Shown piece by piece: positions 1 to 10,581 of a stretch of DNA of 64,000 nt (the first letter of the stretch is position 1; each line of letters opens with the position of its first letter). The position numbers were made by a program, and so were the translations under genes. The notes beneath the pieces are model-generated. The model had not been told where the DNA came from. It did not search any database and saw nothing but the letters and a program-made list of their open reading frames with translations. Source of the DNA: Ustulina deusta (lineage: Eukaryota; Ascomycota; Sordariomycetes; Xylariales; Xylariaceae). The DNA lies in assembly GCA_023159155.1 (NCBI GenBank), contig JAJNNX010000016.1, forward strand, positions 310,001 to 374,000, in the 5' to 3' direction.

Positions 1-780
1 AGATTAAATTTAATAAACTATTATTATTTAACTAAATATTATTAAAACATAAATATAAAATAAATAAAAATATGTTTAGCTATAAAAACAGTATATTTAT
101 TTTAAAGCTAAATAGTTCTTAATTATTTAATATTAATAAGTAAATAAATATTTTGAACAGTATAAAAAATTTAAAGCTAAGTAATAATAGATTATTAATA
201 TAGTTATTATTTAAATTATTATTAAAATTTTTTAAATTTTTTTAAAATAAAAAATAATTAGGTAGGTTTAATAGTTCGGCAGCAAAATATAAAAAAATTC
301 TAATACTAAAAAAATAATATATATAAAAAAAAATAATCTAGCTTTTTTTATAAAAATTATATTAAATATTTATAAATATTTTAATTTTTAATATTAATTA
401 GTTTTTTAGTTTTAGATTTAGTAATATTTTAAAAAAAAATTAGTATTAGAGAATTTTTAGTAGCTAATTACAAACGGTTTTTTAGCTTTTATTTTAATTA
501 GGAAATTTATAGGTCTAATTTTTTAATTTAATAAAACAATTTTTATTTTTAGCTTTTAGATTTTAAAAAAAATATTTTATTATTTAATAAAAAATTAAAA
601 TTTTAATACGTATTATATATAAAGTTAAAAATTAATAAGTTATTAGTTTTAAAAAATTTAATTTTTAATAAATAAAGTACGTTAAAATAAGCGTCCGGGC
701 TTATAACTTATTAAAAAAAGTATATAGTAATTCTATTGATTATTTAGAAATCTAAGTTATAATATAAGTAGGTAGCAGAT
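1..780. repeat. AT-rich tract, probable RIP-degraded repeat
   Basis: The first ~700 bases are almost entirely A and T, with long runs of each and many TpA steps; composition becomes ordinary between about 680 and 1000. No open frame of useful length is visible. In Pezizomycotina such blocks are usually old transposons degraded by repeat-induced point mutation (C to T). No recognisable transposon protein survives, so the original element is unknown. The tract runs off the left edge and may be the end of a larger AT isochore. Confidence 0.75.
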
Positions 781-1109
781 ATAGAAGTCTTATATATAGC
801 ATGTAGATCGTAAGTATTTTAGCCTCCTAGTTTTGATACGATTAGCCCGAGAGTGTAGCGATAGATAGATCAATCTACAGTCAGTGAGGTAGCTAGGTTG
901 TAATCAGAGCCCAATAGGCTGGTCAATTGATTCCTAAATCCTCCCAGTATCTAGGGGGGCGGTCCATGTATATATACAGAATCGTAGTCTATCCACTCCC
1001 TAGGGTAGATATGATATGGTCACCTACCTGACATCATTTTGCACTTGTCCTTTAAAGCCTTCCCATTTCGTGACACCGTGACGTTCGTTAATATATCCAA
1101 TCAACATAT

Positions 1110-3283
1110 TTAAATGAGCTTTATAGCTCTCAGTTGCGTAGCATCTGAATATTTGGCGGTAAATGGACTTTCCGTGAGCTCTATCCCGATTTCTCGGATC
1201 CCATCAGTAGATAGAATAGTCAACATCCCACATCGCTGGAAAGTAGACTCGTCGGCGTTGACAGTCTCCAGAAGAAGACCCGTCACCCAATAAAAGGGAT
1301 CGTTCTCGCCTGGGCCACGGAGTTGAAGACACCGAAGGGGCAGCAGCAAAGTGTCCGATTTAATGTGCTCAGAATCGGTGGGAGCATCCAGGTAGACCAG
1401 TACTGGGCGTAAGGATGGGTTTCTAATAGACCTGCTTATGGTATCTTGAACCAAGCTCGGCATCCCAGTCAATTCCACGTTGCCATCTAGAACCTGTCCG
1501 AAAGGAGACTCGCCCATAGTGGTTGCAGATGACTTCATATCGAAAACTAGGGGTTTCCAGTCCAAACATTTGTTTGGAGCTGGCCAATATGAAGGGTCAA
1601 TATGGCTCGTATTTTGACTCAAGTGCTCGAGAAAAAGCTCCCAGCTTGCTTTTCGACCCCACAATTCATCATTATTGATTCTCCGGGGTAGATAGTCGTA
1701 AAATACACGCCCATCTATGCTTGCCCATGACCAGGACGGCGCACGGTACTGGGATGGTCGAACACCTGCGGGTTCGATGCGCAAAAACATTTTGCCATCT
1801 GTATGCCATTCTAGCATCAATAACAGATGTTGCTTGAATAACCCGGCTAGGTACCTCTTAGAGCTCGTAACGTTAGTAGGATCATCCGATAGTGACATTA
1901 GTTGTGCAACACCTGCTAGAGCGATCAGTTTATCATTAGGCTTTGTAAGACTGGTCCGCGTGTATGCTTGAACGATCTGGCACCAGTGGTAAAGCCGATC
2001 TTCTTCGTTCATCGAGATACGATTACTTGTTCCGGGGAGTAGGGCCTCCTGCATGTTGTTCTCGAAAAGGAAATCCATTCTCTTAAAGCCAGTATGTGTC
2101 GGTGACTTAACGATCATCGGTAGGCCTTGAGGGAAAGCCTCACAGGCGTCAAGCGACGCGCACTCCCAAAGTAGCTGTTCTGGCCCGAAATGAATGACTC
2201 TCGGTGCTAGGTAACGCTCTTGGAAAACCCAACCGCGCTTTGCCAGGGGCGCTTTGGTGACTTGCGCCCACCAGAAAAAGGGATCTAGAACACACCACCC
2301 GCCATTGATTCTTGGGGCCCAGGTTGGCTGCAGTTGGCATGGCAAGGGAACGTAATCACAGGTTTTTTCCAGGAATCCTGTTGAGTTGTCCTCGAAACCT
2401 GTAATGGAGATATTGCAAACGGAGTTCGTATATATTTTGCACATCTCAAGACTTTCTATTTCCCAATCCGACAAGGAGTCCTGAATGATGCATAAGCAAT
2501 CAACCCACATATATCGAATTCCTAGGGCTTGAACCACTTTAATGGCATCTTGAAACACTCTTGGCAGGAGTCCCAATGGTTGGCCGTCCTTGTACACTTG
2601 TTCATTCTTGCCGACAAGCTTGAACTGTTGACTAGGGCTCCACCGATGGCTGAGTGTCACATATGGAATTGGGAAAACCGTGCTGTCTCCTCTGAGAATC
2701 AGTCGCCACATCATTCCACCAGCCGGTCCGATATCGACAAGACGCTTCGGCTGAAAAGTTAAGCCGGACGTTCTCCAAGAACTCAACACTTGGCACTTTG
2801 GGTGTTGTTCACGGCAACTATGTATCCATGTTTTCACCATATCGAGTGCTTGGTCAGTCCACCCCCTATGCGCTTCAAGTGGGCTGCAAGGGAGATATGG
2901 TTGTATCGCTACGAAGATCAGTAAATAGAGTCCGTTGAATGGTGATTTTCTCGAATTTGCTCACTGCGGTACGGCTTGACCACCAGTCGCCGATAACACG
3001 GAGGAATGCCTGGTGATTCCCAGACAAAATCCAAGCAGTAGAGCGACACACGACCACCGACCCCCACACCACGAATGGAACACTTTGTCGACGAAATCAT
3101 GTTGGGGTCTAAAAGCAACTTCTGTGGGTCGTCAAGTTCGGACAGGATAGCCCTGCAAATAGGGCATCCGGCTGTAACGGATGATACAAACGACTGGGTG
3201 TTAACATGATGGAGGATGGGCTCTACGCTTCGCGAAAAATCATCATCTAGTTCAAATATTCTCATACAAGAGTAGCAGATCAT
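1110..3283 (-). CDS. HET-domain (heterokaryon incompatibility) protein
   Basis: Two exons, complement(1110..2908, 2965..3283), predict 705 aa. The 56-nt intron starts GTGAGC and ends TACTGATCTTCGTAG, with a CTGAT branch site, and joins the frames exactly. Exon 1 carries CYSC and CPIC pairs (near residues 4-7 and 40-43) that resemble a small zinc-binding region often found ahead of HET domains. The HET domain begins at YVTLSHRW (about residue 189) and continues through the WVDCLCIIQD and YTNSVCNISIT blocks to GWVFQERYLAPRVIHFG (about 335-350). HET proteins trigger programmed cell death when unlike strains fuse, or act in other non-self responses. The C-terminal half is the usual variable part, and the partner is unknown. 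The start is the ATG at 3283. The gene sits next to an AT-rich tract, typical of fast-evolving HET loci. Confidence 0.9.
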
Positions 3284-4179
3284 GGTTAGGAGTCGCGAAT
3301 GAGCTTGTTAAACCTTCAACATCGCTGAGAGTCTGACCCCGCAGATGTAAGCAGACTTGACAGAGGCTTTATCGTCAAGGGCTATATTGCCGACTTTTAG
3401 CCGATGGGCCTAGATATCTGTAAGCCCCCTACACTAAGTTTACTATTCGACAGGTTTAACTATTAGGATAGATGCTCTTTCGCGCCGTTGCTGCTTAAAT
3501 CTGCGAGGTAGGACAGTAGAAGGTGATATCCTACAAAAGAGTGCACATTCAATACCAGCCCCCGAGCTGCACGAGCGGCCGTCGTTTGATCTTGTCTGTG
3601 CTAACCTCAAGTTGGTCTGGACAAGACCTATACTACAGCACATAAACTACAGCACCATTGATATACCCCAGTCTAGTAGTTGATAATTTTGGGAAGAGGA
3701 ACAAGAAGAAGAAAAAAACCTTGATTAGTAATCTGCGCCTCTGCCGCCAAGGCCGAGTCATTCTGCTTGACTTGAAGTCGTATTCAGCAGTGTTGTATTT
3801 ACATCCAGCCCGACCAGAGTCAGAAATTAATGTTCTAGGCTTTCTTTTCTTCAAGAAAATCGATGCGGGAGGTGTGATTCCAGTTCTATGTAATACCTAT
3901 ATATATGGATACTTTTTAATATTTTATTTGTTTTGCTACCCAACTTTGATGCGATCTGTATCTATAACTGGCCTAAGCCTTTTTAGTGAAAGTACGTGCA
4001 TCTATCTTATGGCTGAATGTCGCGCCAAGGAACTTTGCTATGGTAAACGTTATGATGCTCCCTCGCTTAGGGTCTACCTATCTTGATCTTGACGAGGACA
4101 TCCTGTTCATAATGAAGTTATCTGCATTATAAGGAGAGTGTTTGTCATCGTCTCTAGTGTTGTCGAAGGGCGCGCGACC
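3284..4179. other. Intergenic region, divergent promoters
   Basis: About 0.9 kb between the starts of the HET gene (minus) and the C2H2 regulator (plus), so it must hold both promoters. Short frames here show no family resemblance and are AT-rich in places; I see no RNA gene or repeat. Confidence 0.5.
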
Positions 4180-6258
4180 ATGACATCCCTGACCGCCAAG
4201 AAAATATTCATATGCACCGACTGTGCCGCTGAATTCTCGCGCAAAGACCACGCCAAGAGGCACAAGCTCAGTCACTCACGGCCGAAATTTTTATGTCTGC
4301 ATCCCAACTGCGGATTGTTCTTTCACCGACGCGACGTCCTCAGGCGGCACGAAGCCGTACACAGGCCCGAAAATGCCGAGAAGCGCCGACGGCCCCGTCG
4401 TGGGCCATTACCACCCTCGCTACCCGGACCCGAAGGGCGGCGGGAACAGCAGCAGTCATTATCCGATTCTGAATCTCACGGAGCCCTGCCAGCACTCATG
4501 TCAGTCGGCAGCAGCAATGACGCCGGTGCGCCCGATCACCAGAATGATAGGGACAGCGATTGGAGCAACAGTACCGACGGCTACGTTGACTCGGCTTGCC
4601 TGTGCCATGTGCAAGACGGCACAGTTTGTGTTCACTGCACCTCCCAGCTGATTCGCCTCGCAGATGGCCGGCTTTCTTCTGAGTCACAGGGAGCAATCAA
4701 GTTCTGTATGACGCACTACATCCAGTCGCAGTTGAAGTGGTTCCCATTTATCCGTCCCTCCTCTCTGCGCACGAACTGGCTCCTAAGCGGCCGTGCGCTC
4801 GTTCTGGCAGCCTTAGGTTCCAGGGCTATAAAAGAGTACAAGGCCTTGTCGGGAGTCCTTTGGACGGAGGCCGTACGTTGTCGCGCAACTTGGGTTTCCT
4901 CGTCGGCATCGGGTTCCAACAACATGCTCTCTAATTTTCAGACCAAAATTCTCCTAGTGGAGTATCTTCAGTGGACCGAAGACGACAGGTATCCGGCGTG
5001 GGTAAACCCAATGCTAGACGGAATGATCCACAGGGAAGCCAGCAACTTGGTGGACATACTCACTGATGTGTCCTCTAACAGCGCCACGGCTAGGTCCGTA
5101 GAGGACGAGCTCTGTCAGCAGGAGATTCGTTGGACATTGTGGAAATTCTACTGCACCATGACGCGGACAACTCTGCTCGGCCTGAAGCTACGCCCACCGC
5201 GATTGTTTCAGACCCTCGAATTACCAGGCGACCCAAAGCAACTGCTGGCATTGGCGGAGTGTGTGGGAAAGGAGAGTGACGAGCTAGCGGAGAGCCTGCG
5301 AGCCGAGTGCTCTGGTCGTGGCCTGAAATTGCCACAAGTACTGAGCATGTTGTTAGCCGACCAACATAAGCGAATCACATTGCCCGATATGCTTTCTATG
5401 ACTGGCAAGTACATTGTTCTTCATGCTATATTATATTTATCAGACAACATGGTCGAAGAATTTGTGGGCGTCGAAGCGGCGCAGCAAGATCCGCCAGGGT
5501 GGCAAGTTGAAACGCGAGAGCGGCTCTATCTTCTGGTGTTAAGGTGGCGCCAATGCTTTTGGGTACCCCCCGAGGTTCTCTGGAACACTTCGTTTCCCGA
5601 GTTTGGGAGTCTTCAGAGCATCATGTTTGTTATCTACCTGGCGGTTCGCGTCAGTCAGCCGATCTGCGGTTCGCCTAATAAGGAGCGTTGTTCTCGCCAG
5701 CCTTACTCCCAATACGCGATGCGTTGCGTTGTCACTATGCACATAAACATGAAAAATAATAGTCTCATAGAGGTAAGTCGCATCCAGGAGCTATTCCCTA
5801 CAGGCTATCGTTCCAGAAGAGTTGATATATTGTCTCCAAAACAGGTCGCGGCAAAGGGGCGTTGGTTCCTGGACGGTGCAACTTGGCGTACCGGAGGCCT
5901 CACGGCCGCATATCTAATAGATTGGTTTCATGATCGAGAAAATCTGGGGTTTGAAGATGAAGATATTGATTTTCTGCAAAGTCTCGAGAGCGTAATGGCC
6001 CTTTACTCGTACGTAGGGTCCTACAATGGGTTATCATATTCTCCGGGGCGATTAGCACAGCTCGAGAGATCAGTCAAACACCTTTGGACTATGATCTTAG
6101 GCACTGATAGCGTAAGTAATTTCTGGAGTCATTTTTTTCTTGCTTTGGAGACCTTCATAATGTATAGAGAAGCTCCTTTTCCGGCCCAAAGCCATGTCTT
6201 AGATGCTTTCCACAGCCCCGATGCACTCATAGGCCACACTCAAAACGGCGGAAACTAA
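4180..6258 (+). CDS. C2H2 zinc-finger transcription factor with fungal regulatory domain
   Basis: 692 aa from the first ATG of the frame (4180, context GACCATGA). Two adjacent C2H2 fingers open the protein: C12-x2-C15-x12-H28-x3-H32 and C39-x4-C44-x12-H57-x3-H61, followed by a basic stretch RRRPRRGP. This arrangement is typical of fungal regulators that pair N-terminal C2H2 fingers with a large helical middle-homology domain, here roughly residues 180-650. It probably binds DNA in the nucleus; its targets are unknown. A perfect GTAAGT at 5773 and CAG ending at 5844 define a possible 72-nt intron with no stop and no frame change, so two isoforms differing by 24 residues are possible. No pathway genes adjoin it except the divergent HET gene. 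Confidence 0.85.
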   Translation: MTSLTAKKIFICTDCAAEFSRKDHAKRHKLSHSRPKFLCLHPNCGLFFHRRDVLRRHEAVHRPENAEKRRRPRRGPLPPSLPGPEGRREQQQSLSDSESHGALPALMSVGSSNDAGAPDHQNDRDSDWSNSTDGYVDSACLCHVQDGTVCVHCTSQLIRLADGRLSSESQGAIKFCMTHYIQSQLKWFPFIRPSSLRTNWLLSGRALVLAALGSRAIKEYKALSGVLWTEAVRCRATWVSSSASGSNNMLSNFQTKILLVEYLQWTEDDRYPAWVNPMLDGMIHREASNLVDILTDVSSNSATARSVEDELCQQEIRWTLWKFYCTMTRTTLLGLKLRPPRLFQTLELPGDPKQLLALAECVGKESDELAESLRAECSGRGLKLPQVLSMLLADQHKRITLPDMLSMTGKYIVLHAILYLSDNMVEEFVGVEAAQQDPPGWQVETRERLYLLVLRWRQCFWVPPEVLWNTSFPEFGSLQSIMFVIYLAVRVSQPICGSPNKERCSRQPYSQYAMRCVVTMHINMKNNSLIEVSRIQELFPTGYRSRRVDILSPKQVAAKGRWFLDGATWRTGGLTAAYLIDWFHDRENLGFEDEDIDFLQSLESVMALYSYVGSYNGLSYSPGRLAQLERSVKHLWTMILGTDSVSNFWSHFFLALETFIMYREAPFPAQSHVLDAFHSPDALIGHTQNGGN

Positions 6259-6944
6259 CTTCGAGTGTTGTAGTGGCTTTGTAATGTAACGTGACTATGC
6301 TCAACGAACTATTTGCAAGTTGCGGCACCTTAATCTGCTAGATGTTGTGGTCAGTCGAAGCTCGTGAACTTAGGTTGTGTACCGGGATATATAGTCGAGA
6401 TCAGTTGCTAACGTGACGGCCTATAGATACAATATCTGCTTTCATGGAGGAATGGGAATAGAGGAATATGGGAAAGCCTGGGGCTTAGGAGAGCTATCAG
6501 AATAGCGTTATCCGCAGCGGTGGTAATTGTTCACAGAGAATCTATTGGGAGTACGTAAGTATTGGTGTGGCTGTTGCATCATCACAGTAAGTGATTACAT
6601 CCGTTTCAAAGAAAGTGCGCCATAATCTATATTCACTCCCACGGTCATCATGTTTGATGATGAAACTCCAATGAGAAACCCAACGCCCCCCCCCAATTAC
6701 ATTCGGGATCGATGAGGCATTCCCGATTATCCGTATAGGAGTGAGCGAACGCTATCACAGTGAGGGACACCAAAACTCAATGAATGGTTATACGAGATGA
6801 CAGAAGCATCAACACCGCGATCAATGATACGTGTTTGATATCTTAATATTGAAAGAAGTAATGAGCGCTCAAGTGCAGTTTATCCTTAGCCGATAGACCT
6901 TCCGAACCGCGAATTTATCCCTTCTAATTTATGTCCGAGTCCTG
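6259..6944. other. Intergenic region
   Basis: About 0.7 kb between the converging stops of the C2H2 regulator and the small secreted peptide gene. It contains a short run of Cs near 6690 and nothing else I can name. Confidence 0.5.
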
Positions 6945-7163
6945 TTACAACGATTCGCCAAACGCCTTCCGTCGATCAATCTGCACATCTGCGAAGTTTT
7001 GAGGCTCGAGCACGGCGGTGATGTCCACTGGCGCTCGTCGCGCAAATGCACTCAGTAGTGCCGTTCCTGTCGCTACACGGGCGGGGCCGCGCACAGCTGG
7101 AAGGATGCTCGCGCTGCCGAGGGAGAGGGCGGCTGTAATAATGAAGAGGCTTGTAATTTGCAT
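6945..7163 (-). CDS. Small secreted peptide precursor, hypothetical
   Basis: 72 aa with ATG at 7163 (context AATAAGATGC). The first ~19 residues (MQITSLFIITAALSLGSAS) form a clear signal peptide. The rest has no cysteine. Two Arg-Arg pairs, near residues 42-43 and 64-65, look like Kex2-type dibasic cleavage sites and would release a segment of about 22 residues and a short tail. No family is recognised. It could be a processed secreted peptide, a small effector-like protein or, given its length, a chance frame; the signal peptide is the main support. A single exon is assumed. Confidence 0.4.
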   Translation of the reverse strand: MQITSLFIITAALSLGSASILPAVRGPARVATGTALLSAFARRAPVDITAVLEPQNFADVQIDRRKAFGESL

Positions 7164-8992
7164 CTTATTCTCTCTATTGTGTCTAGAAGTATATATGGCG
7201 GTGGCAACGTATCTGTGCCTCGTGGGCGTATGATATCTAGTTGAGTTTTGAGAGTCCTGCTCTTCTTCTTCTCAATTCCTTATGTATCGGTAGTGATTGA
7301 ATGTGTAGAACCTGTAATAAGCGAAAGACTTGAAGGTTTAGTTAGAATACGAACAATGTAGGAGAGAGTTGGTTTAGAAATGAGTGTAGATCCGACAAGA
7401 TCGGTGACTTGAGTAGAAAAATCAGAGAAGCACTTGTAGACTCGCATAGGAGAAAATAAAACTTAAATATTTCCTTGCGCTCTTCACAAAAAAAAAGGCT
7501 ACACAATGGAATCTTGAAGCCGTGGCAGTGGGTATCCGTGTTTCCTTTAAATTTCGCCTTTGAAAGAATATTCTTTGAAGTTCTTAAAGCTATATATGCT
7601 CTTTGTTGGCTTATTGTATGGCACTGAAGAGTGCCTTTATTTTTGGCTTCTTGAAAGTCGGAGAGTCCGTATGGCGTATGAGCAACATTGTAGGATTCTT
7701 ATTTTGTGGTACTATCCAAGGTTGTAGCATAGCGACTTTGTTATCCATACCTGCTGAGCTAGTACTGGAATATACATGCTGAAAGCTGTGAGGCTGATAG
7801 ATTGCATCAGTGCATACTTACGTCGACGCTCATAGATTCAAAATCTTGACCATTTCTTGCATACAGGAAGCATATTCAACCTAACCGATGTCTAATTGCA
7901 TAAGTTGGAGCTATACTGCGCCTGATTATATTCGTATTTTTGAATGGCCGTTAACATTTGACCAAAGGAACATCAGTTCAGGGCTACCGAACACGAAGAG
8001 CGTTCAACGCCCTGGCTTCCTATTAACTTCTACTTGGGCATCGTGTTTGAATTTTGCGACTTGCTAATGATGTTAAGTTGTCAGGACTATTAAGCTTTTA
8101 GCTGTCATAAGGCTCCAAGCCAAGTCGAATACGAGGATCATATTAATGTCTACTTATCTAGCTATGACGAGAGGAACATGCCATGAGTGATGGAAATAAG
8201 GCGTTTCTGAAGCCGAAATAATAGTGTTATCTACGAATTCGGGTTATATCGAGCTGTATAATAGACTTAGGTAGACTCCTATCGCCAAGGGCCGCTTAAG
8301 AATCAATATGTAAGGGGACTGTACGGATGTACAATTACGCTAGAGCAATGTTTAGGTTATTGAAAACGCCACATGTGATTGCAACTTGTGAGCTTCTTGG
8401 GAAGGGTAAACTATAGGTACGGGTTATGATTAATTTTATTGCGCGAGGGGTCCTATACTCCCTTGGTAGCTAACTCTTGGGTCTTCACAGCCCAGATACT
8501 ACTTCTTTGGCCTATTATAAATGTAGCATCAAGGAAGAGCTTCAGTGGAAGGCTGCAAGACTCTTCACCAACTTGTTCGACGTGAAAAGATCTTTATATC
8601 CAGGGATCTCTACAGCAAGCTAATAACATTAACATGTGATCATTCGTAGTAAGACTTACATAGCTGAGTCTGCAGCAAGCTACACAATTGCGGGTTGATA
8701 GCTCACTGGGTTGTCGTGTCAGGGTTTCCTACATAGACAGCGATGGCCTAAACTAGCACTGATTTGAGCCATCACACCAATGGCACACTCGATGCGCCTC
8801 AATGAATTAGTTTCTAGGAGCAGAAGATAGGGAATGCGGCTGGCGACGTTGTGTCTTGATAAAAGACATTACACCCCTCTGCCTCTATTACTCTGGAATA
8901 TTCAATCGAATTGAAAACTGACAGACAGTCAATCTTGAATAAAAGAACAAACAAATTAATGTACAAGAGCGATGACAATAGGGACAAAAAAT
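7164..8992. other. Intergenic region
   Basis: About 1.8 kb of fairly AT-rich DNA without a convincing gene. Frames are short and interrupted by many stops. It could include degraded repeat DNA, but I see no terminal repeats or protein remnants. Confidence 0.45.
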
Positions 8993-9114
8993 TGGCCACC
9001 GAGGGAATCGAACCCCCAGTGCCTAACGATGCAGAGTATAGGTATTTAGGCCGCTAAGTAATGATACTAGATGGGAGGTGCTTCGCTAGGCCGTACCAAC
9101 CCGGCCAAAAACCT
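8993..9114 (-). pseudogene. tRNA-like sequence with Pol III A and B boxes
   Basis: On the minus strand a good T-arm lies at 9001-9017 (five-pair stem around TTCGATT, matching the B-box consensus GGTTCGANTCC), followed by an acceptor-like GGTGGCC plus A and then six Ts, a Pol III terminator. About 80 nt upstream is an A-box-like TGGCCGGGTTGG (9096-9107). An anticodon-type stem TAGCG/CGTTA can form, with extra sequence between that could be an intron. However, the 5' acceptor strand does not pair with the 3' strand and no normal U33-anticodon loop appears. It is best read as a degraded tRNA or tRNA-derived Pol III element. Specificity is not assigned. Confidence 0.4.
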
Positions 9115-9916
9115 AGGGATTTATTTTTCAATATATGTGTTGTTCTGATCACCATGGTACGCGTCTGGTGTCGTTAGCTTGAACCTTGTTGAGGCGTAAG
9201 CGTCGGGATCAACTACATTATGATTCTGCTACGAGGAGTGACTAGCTGGGTTCAAAAACATGATAGGGGAGTCGCAGAGATAGGCGTTGAGATCGAGAGC
9301 ATCATGAATTCAGAGAAACAGAACATGTCGCGTCTAAAATCTGAAACCGCGTTAATTACTATATAGCCGGTGCTTTACGATGACAAATGTCTGCAAGACA
9401 TTCAACGAGTCCCCAGATGGTAATGCCATGCTCTCCTTTTTTATGTCTAAGATCCAACCGTGCGAATTCCACAGCCCTTGTAAACTGGAATTTGTCTGCC
9501 TAGCGCTGGACTGCTAAATGTGAGGTCCGTCGGCCTTCGATTTTACCGGATGGCTGGCTGACTGAGACACGATTTAAACCATGCGAAGGGTGCACCACGT
9601 GGTGGCTGGTGAGGAATTTCAAGCCACTATATCTGTAGATGCATTCCCGAAGGAGGATAATAGGTACACCACACTCAAATCCTTTGTTGGCCATCGGGTG
9701 CATTGTGGAGAGATATAAGGGCCAGCGTGAGCGGAGTTGGGAATATCCTCCCTATGCCCAGAACAGCAACTACATCATCATCAACAACAACAACAACAAC
9801 AATAACAGACAATTCACTTCCTCGACCAAGAGCGCAAATCACTCTACTTTAATGCTCTACCATTTCCAAGAAGCATCACATCGTCTTCTAAAAGACTCTC
9901 TCACACAACCTCTACA
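9115..9916. other. Intergenic region and 5' leader of the 8-Cys gene
   Basis: About 0.8 kb between the tRNA-like sequence and the secreted protein gene. It contains a TATA-like AGATATAA near 9712 and the CAA-rich microsatellite at 9773-9806. The pyrimidine- and A-rich stretch just before 9917 looks like a transcribed leader. Confidence 0.45.
9773..9806. repeat. (CAT/CAA)n microsatellite
   Basis: Three CAT units run into about seven CAA units with one interruption. It lies about 110 bases upstream of the start of the secreted eight-cysteine protein, probably within its 5' leader. Confidence 0.8.
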
Positions 9917-10581
9917 ATGCGTCCCAGCTCATTCTTCGGCGTCCTCGCAGTTGCGGTCTCCTCTCTGCCGACACCACAATTTAGCGATCCTCTGACAGGC
10001 AACCTCCCAGGTGCGCTCCTCCAGAGCGTCGGCGATCTTCTTGGGAGTCTTCTCGGACGCCATGGCCACGAGGAGCCCAGCTTGTTCCCCTGCCTCTTCA
10101 GTACCACATCCTGCATGAGCGATTGCACAGCAGATTGCATAAGAGAACCACAGGCGGTAAGTAATACTAATGAATGTTTATATGGATTCATTCAAATCTG
10201 TTTCCCTACAGCGTCTAATCTTTCTGTATTCCCTATATCGCTCGCTAAGAAATGGCATTGCTGACCGTTAGCTTTCAAGTGCGGGAGCTGCCTATCGTCT
10301 TGCTGTAAGTCTCTCTACTACCTTTGCTCAGGATAGTATTAGACCTCAACTTTTAACGTGGTCCCATAGTTAAGGGGGATACTTGCAGCGCTAAGAACGA
10401 ACTAAGTTATTTCGACCAAGAGGGTGAACAGGAGATTGGTGATGACGACACCGAAGTAGCCGCTGCAAGCAGAGTCACCAAGGCTTCGAAGGGAAAGACG
10501 CCGAAGGAAGCTGCTGCAAGCAAAACTAATAAAGTCGCTATGAAAACGAAAACACATCCAAGTCCAGATGTGCCGAAATGA
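9917..10581 (+). CDS. Small secreted eight-cysteine protein with Lys/Ala-rich tail
   Basis: Three exons, join(9917..10156, 10280..10304, 10370..10581), predict 158 aa. Intron 1 begins GTAAGT and ends CTTTCAAG with a CTGAC branch site; intron 2 begins GTAAGT and ends CCCATAG. The 25-nt middle exon is phased so that the whole reads without a stop to TGA at 10579. A signal peptide covers about residues 1-17 (MRPSSFFGVLAVAVSS). The mature part has eight cysteines spaced C-x6-C-x3-C-x3-C-x6-C-x2-C-x3-C-x5-C, split over all three exons, then an acidic stretch and a tail rich in Lys, Ala, Ser and Thr. It is probably exported and disulfide-bonded. Small size and even cysteine number resemble fungal effector candidates, but I recognise no named family. 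Confidence 0.6.

Noticed and set aside
3658..4086. 142-codon frame between the HET gene and the C2H2 regulator
   Set aside because: Rich in hydrophobic and lysine runs from AT-rich DNA, no ATG-proximal support and no family match.
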